This document shows, piece after piece, positions 63,236 to 64,000 of a stretch of DNA of 64,000 bases. The DNA is taken from NCBI RefSeq assembly GCF_041081105.1, contig NZ_CP163528.1:2170001-2234000 (forward strand), in the 5' to 3' direction. The stretch's first letter is position 1. The number at the start of each line of letters is the position of its first letter. This DNA is from Promicromonospora sp. Populi (lineage in GTDB: Bacteria; Actinomycetota; Actinomycetes; Actinomycetales; Cellulomonadaceae). The notes beneath the pieces were generated by a model. The model saw only the letters and a list, made by a program, of their open reading frames with translations. It made no database searches and was not told the DNA's origin. The position numbers were made by a program, and so were the translations under genes.

Positions 63236-64000
63236 GAGGTCACTTCCTTCTGGTCACGCTTCTGATCACGGTGGTCGTGCTGGTCGAGACCACCGTTGCT
63301 GTCGTCCGGCTCGGCCGCCGGCTCGGTGCGGTGCACGAGGATCGTCGAGATCTGCTTGCGCCGGCCCTCCACCCGCTCCGCCTCCAGGTGTACACCGCGG
63401 ACCACTACCGATGATCCCGCGAGCGGCACCTTGCCCAGCACCTTGGCGAGCAGGCCACCGGCGGTGTCCACGTCGTCGTCGTCCAGGCGCAGGTCGAACA
63501 GGTCGCCGAGCTCGTCGACCGGCAGGCGGGCCGGTACCCGCAGGACGCCCCCGCCCAGGTCCTCGACCTCCTGGACCGGCACGGTGTCGTGCTCGTCGGT
63601 GAGCTCGCCGACCACCTCCTCCAGGACGTCCTCGATGGTCACCAGGCCCGCGACGCCACCGTACTCGTCGACGACGAGCGCGATGTGGCTGGCCGAGGCC
63701 TGCATCTCACGCAGCAGGTCGTCGATCGGCTTGGACTCGGGCACGAAGACCGCGTCGCGGGCCACGTCGGAGGCGGGCCGTCGCGACGGCTCGCGCGCGC
63801 CACGCGCGCCGTCGTCCACGGGCCAGACCACCGCTGCCACGACGTCCTTGAGGTAGGCGACGCCGACGACGTCGTCCACCGACTCCCCGACCACGGGCAC
63901 GCGGGAGAAACCGGAGCGCAGGAACAGCCGCAGGACCCGGTCGAGCGAGGTATCAGCATGCACGGTCACCATGTCGGTGCGCGGCACCATGACCTCGCGC
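63232..64000 (-). CDS. CorC/HlyC-type CBS-domain protein, partial
   Basis: The start lies beyond the window; 256 residues are visible. [13 protein letters not shown] begins the first CBS repeat, then FSRVPVVGE and a second repeat with [42 protein letters not shown], and a CorC_HlyC domain ([22 protein letters not shown]). The tail is Asp/His/Gln-rich. Such proteins have an N-terminal DUF21 membrane part, outside here, and relate to metal ion efflux. It precedes era, a standard order. Confidence 0.93.
   Translation of the reverse strand, partial: REVMVPRTDMVTVHADTSLDRVLRLFLRSGFSRVPVVGESVDDVVGVAYLKDVVAAVVWPVDDGARGAREPSRRPASDVARDAVFVPESKPIDDLLREMQASASHIALVVDEYGGVAGLVTIEDVLEEVVGELTDEHDTVPVQEVEDLGGGVLRVPARLPVDELGDLFDLRLDDDDVDTAGGLLAKVLGKVPLAGSSVVVRGVHLEAERVEGRRKQISTILVHRTEPAAEPDDSNGGLDQHDHRDQKRDQKEVTS

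Overview
The window is very GC-rich, densely packed actinobacterial chromosome. Many genes overlap by ATGA or GTGA, GTG starts are common, and the protein content (class II glycyl-tRNA synthetase, Zur with ZnuABC, RecO, UppS, LeuA, Era, CorC-like protein, membrane Ser/Thr kinases, an LAXTG surface protein) fits Micrococcales, most likely the Cellulomonadaceae/Promicromonosporaceae area. That placement is inference from content; there is no 16S rRNA gene here. I found no tRNA, rRNA, CRISPR array, transposase or prophage.

Layout. 1-3.4 kb: end of a GH13 alpha-glucosidase, then an operon of an unknown protein, a WXG100-like/repeat/lipase-fold protein and a small lipoprotein. 3.5-6 kb: polar amino-acid ABC importer. 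6-12 kb: dusB, an unknown protein, a Ser/Thr kinase and a membrane-plus-HTH protein. 12-16.2 kb: three-gene lysine/pipecolate catabolic operon (FAD oxidase, HglS, AmaB-type aldehyde dehydrogenase). 16.4-19.6 kb: znuA-znuC-znuB-zur behind tandem Zur boxes. 19.7-21.9 kb: glyS and an XRE regulator. 22-26.2 kb: siderophore ABC importer with IdeR/DtxR-like boxes. 26.3-28.5 kb: uppS, recO and a membrane protein. 28.6-30.6 kb: cytochrome bd oxidase. 30.7-45.7 kb: fifteen co-oriented genes for purine breakdown. 45.8-47.5 kb: hipBA beside a metallophosphoesterase remnant. 47.5-50 kb: amidase and acetamidase/formamidase. 50.2-53 kb: LAXTG surface protein divergent from a second kinase. 53-55 kb: leuA with an attenuator-like leader. 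55-62.2 kb: membrane protein with a C-terminal LRV-like domain, PPTase, membrane hydrolase, P450 and an AAA ATPase. 62.3-64 kb: era and a partial CorC-like gene.

How the genes work together. The purine cluster can take guanine to xanthine (GuaD), xanthine to urate (XDH, whose cofactor is matured by MocA), urate to allantoin (uricase, HIU hydrolase, OHCU decarboxylase), allantoin to allantoate and ureidoglycine (allantoinase, AllC) and transfer the amino group to glyoxylate (PucG). An RpiR-type regulator and a nitrate/sulfonate/THI5-type ABC importer sit inside the same run. Zinc and iron uptake units each carry repressor boxes that abut or overlap the first start codon. The order era, leuA, recO, uppS looks like an ancestral housekeeping backbone now separated by accessory blocks.

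Two genome-scale signals stand out. A family of about 35-63-base palindromic elements occurs at four intergenic sites; the two best copies lie between convergent genes and have compensatory base changes. Five genes (dusB, glyS, uraD, the LRV membrane protein and the AAA ATPase) each need one single-base correction to read through, which points to consensus errors rather than five real pseudogenes.
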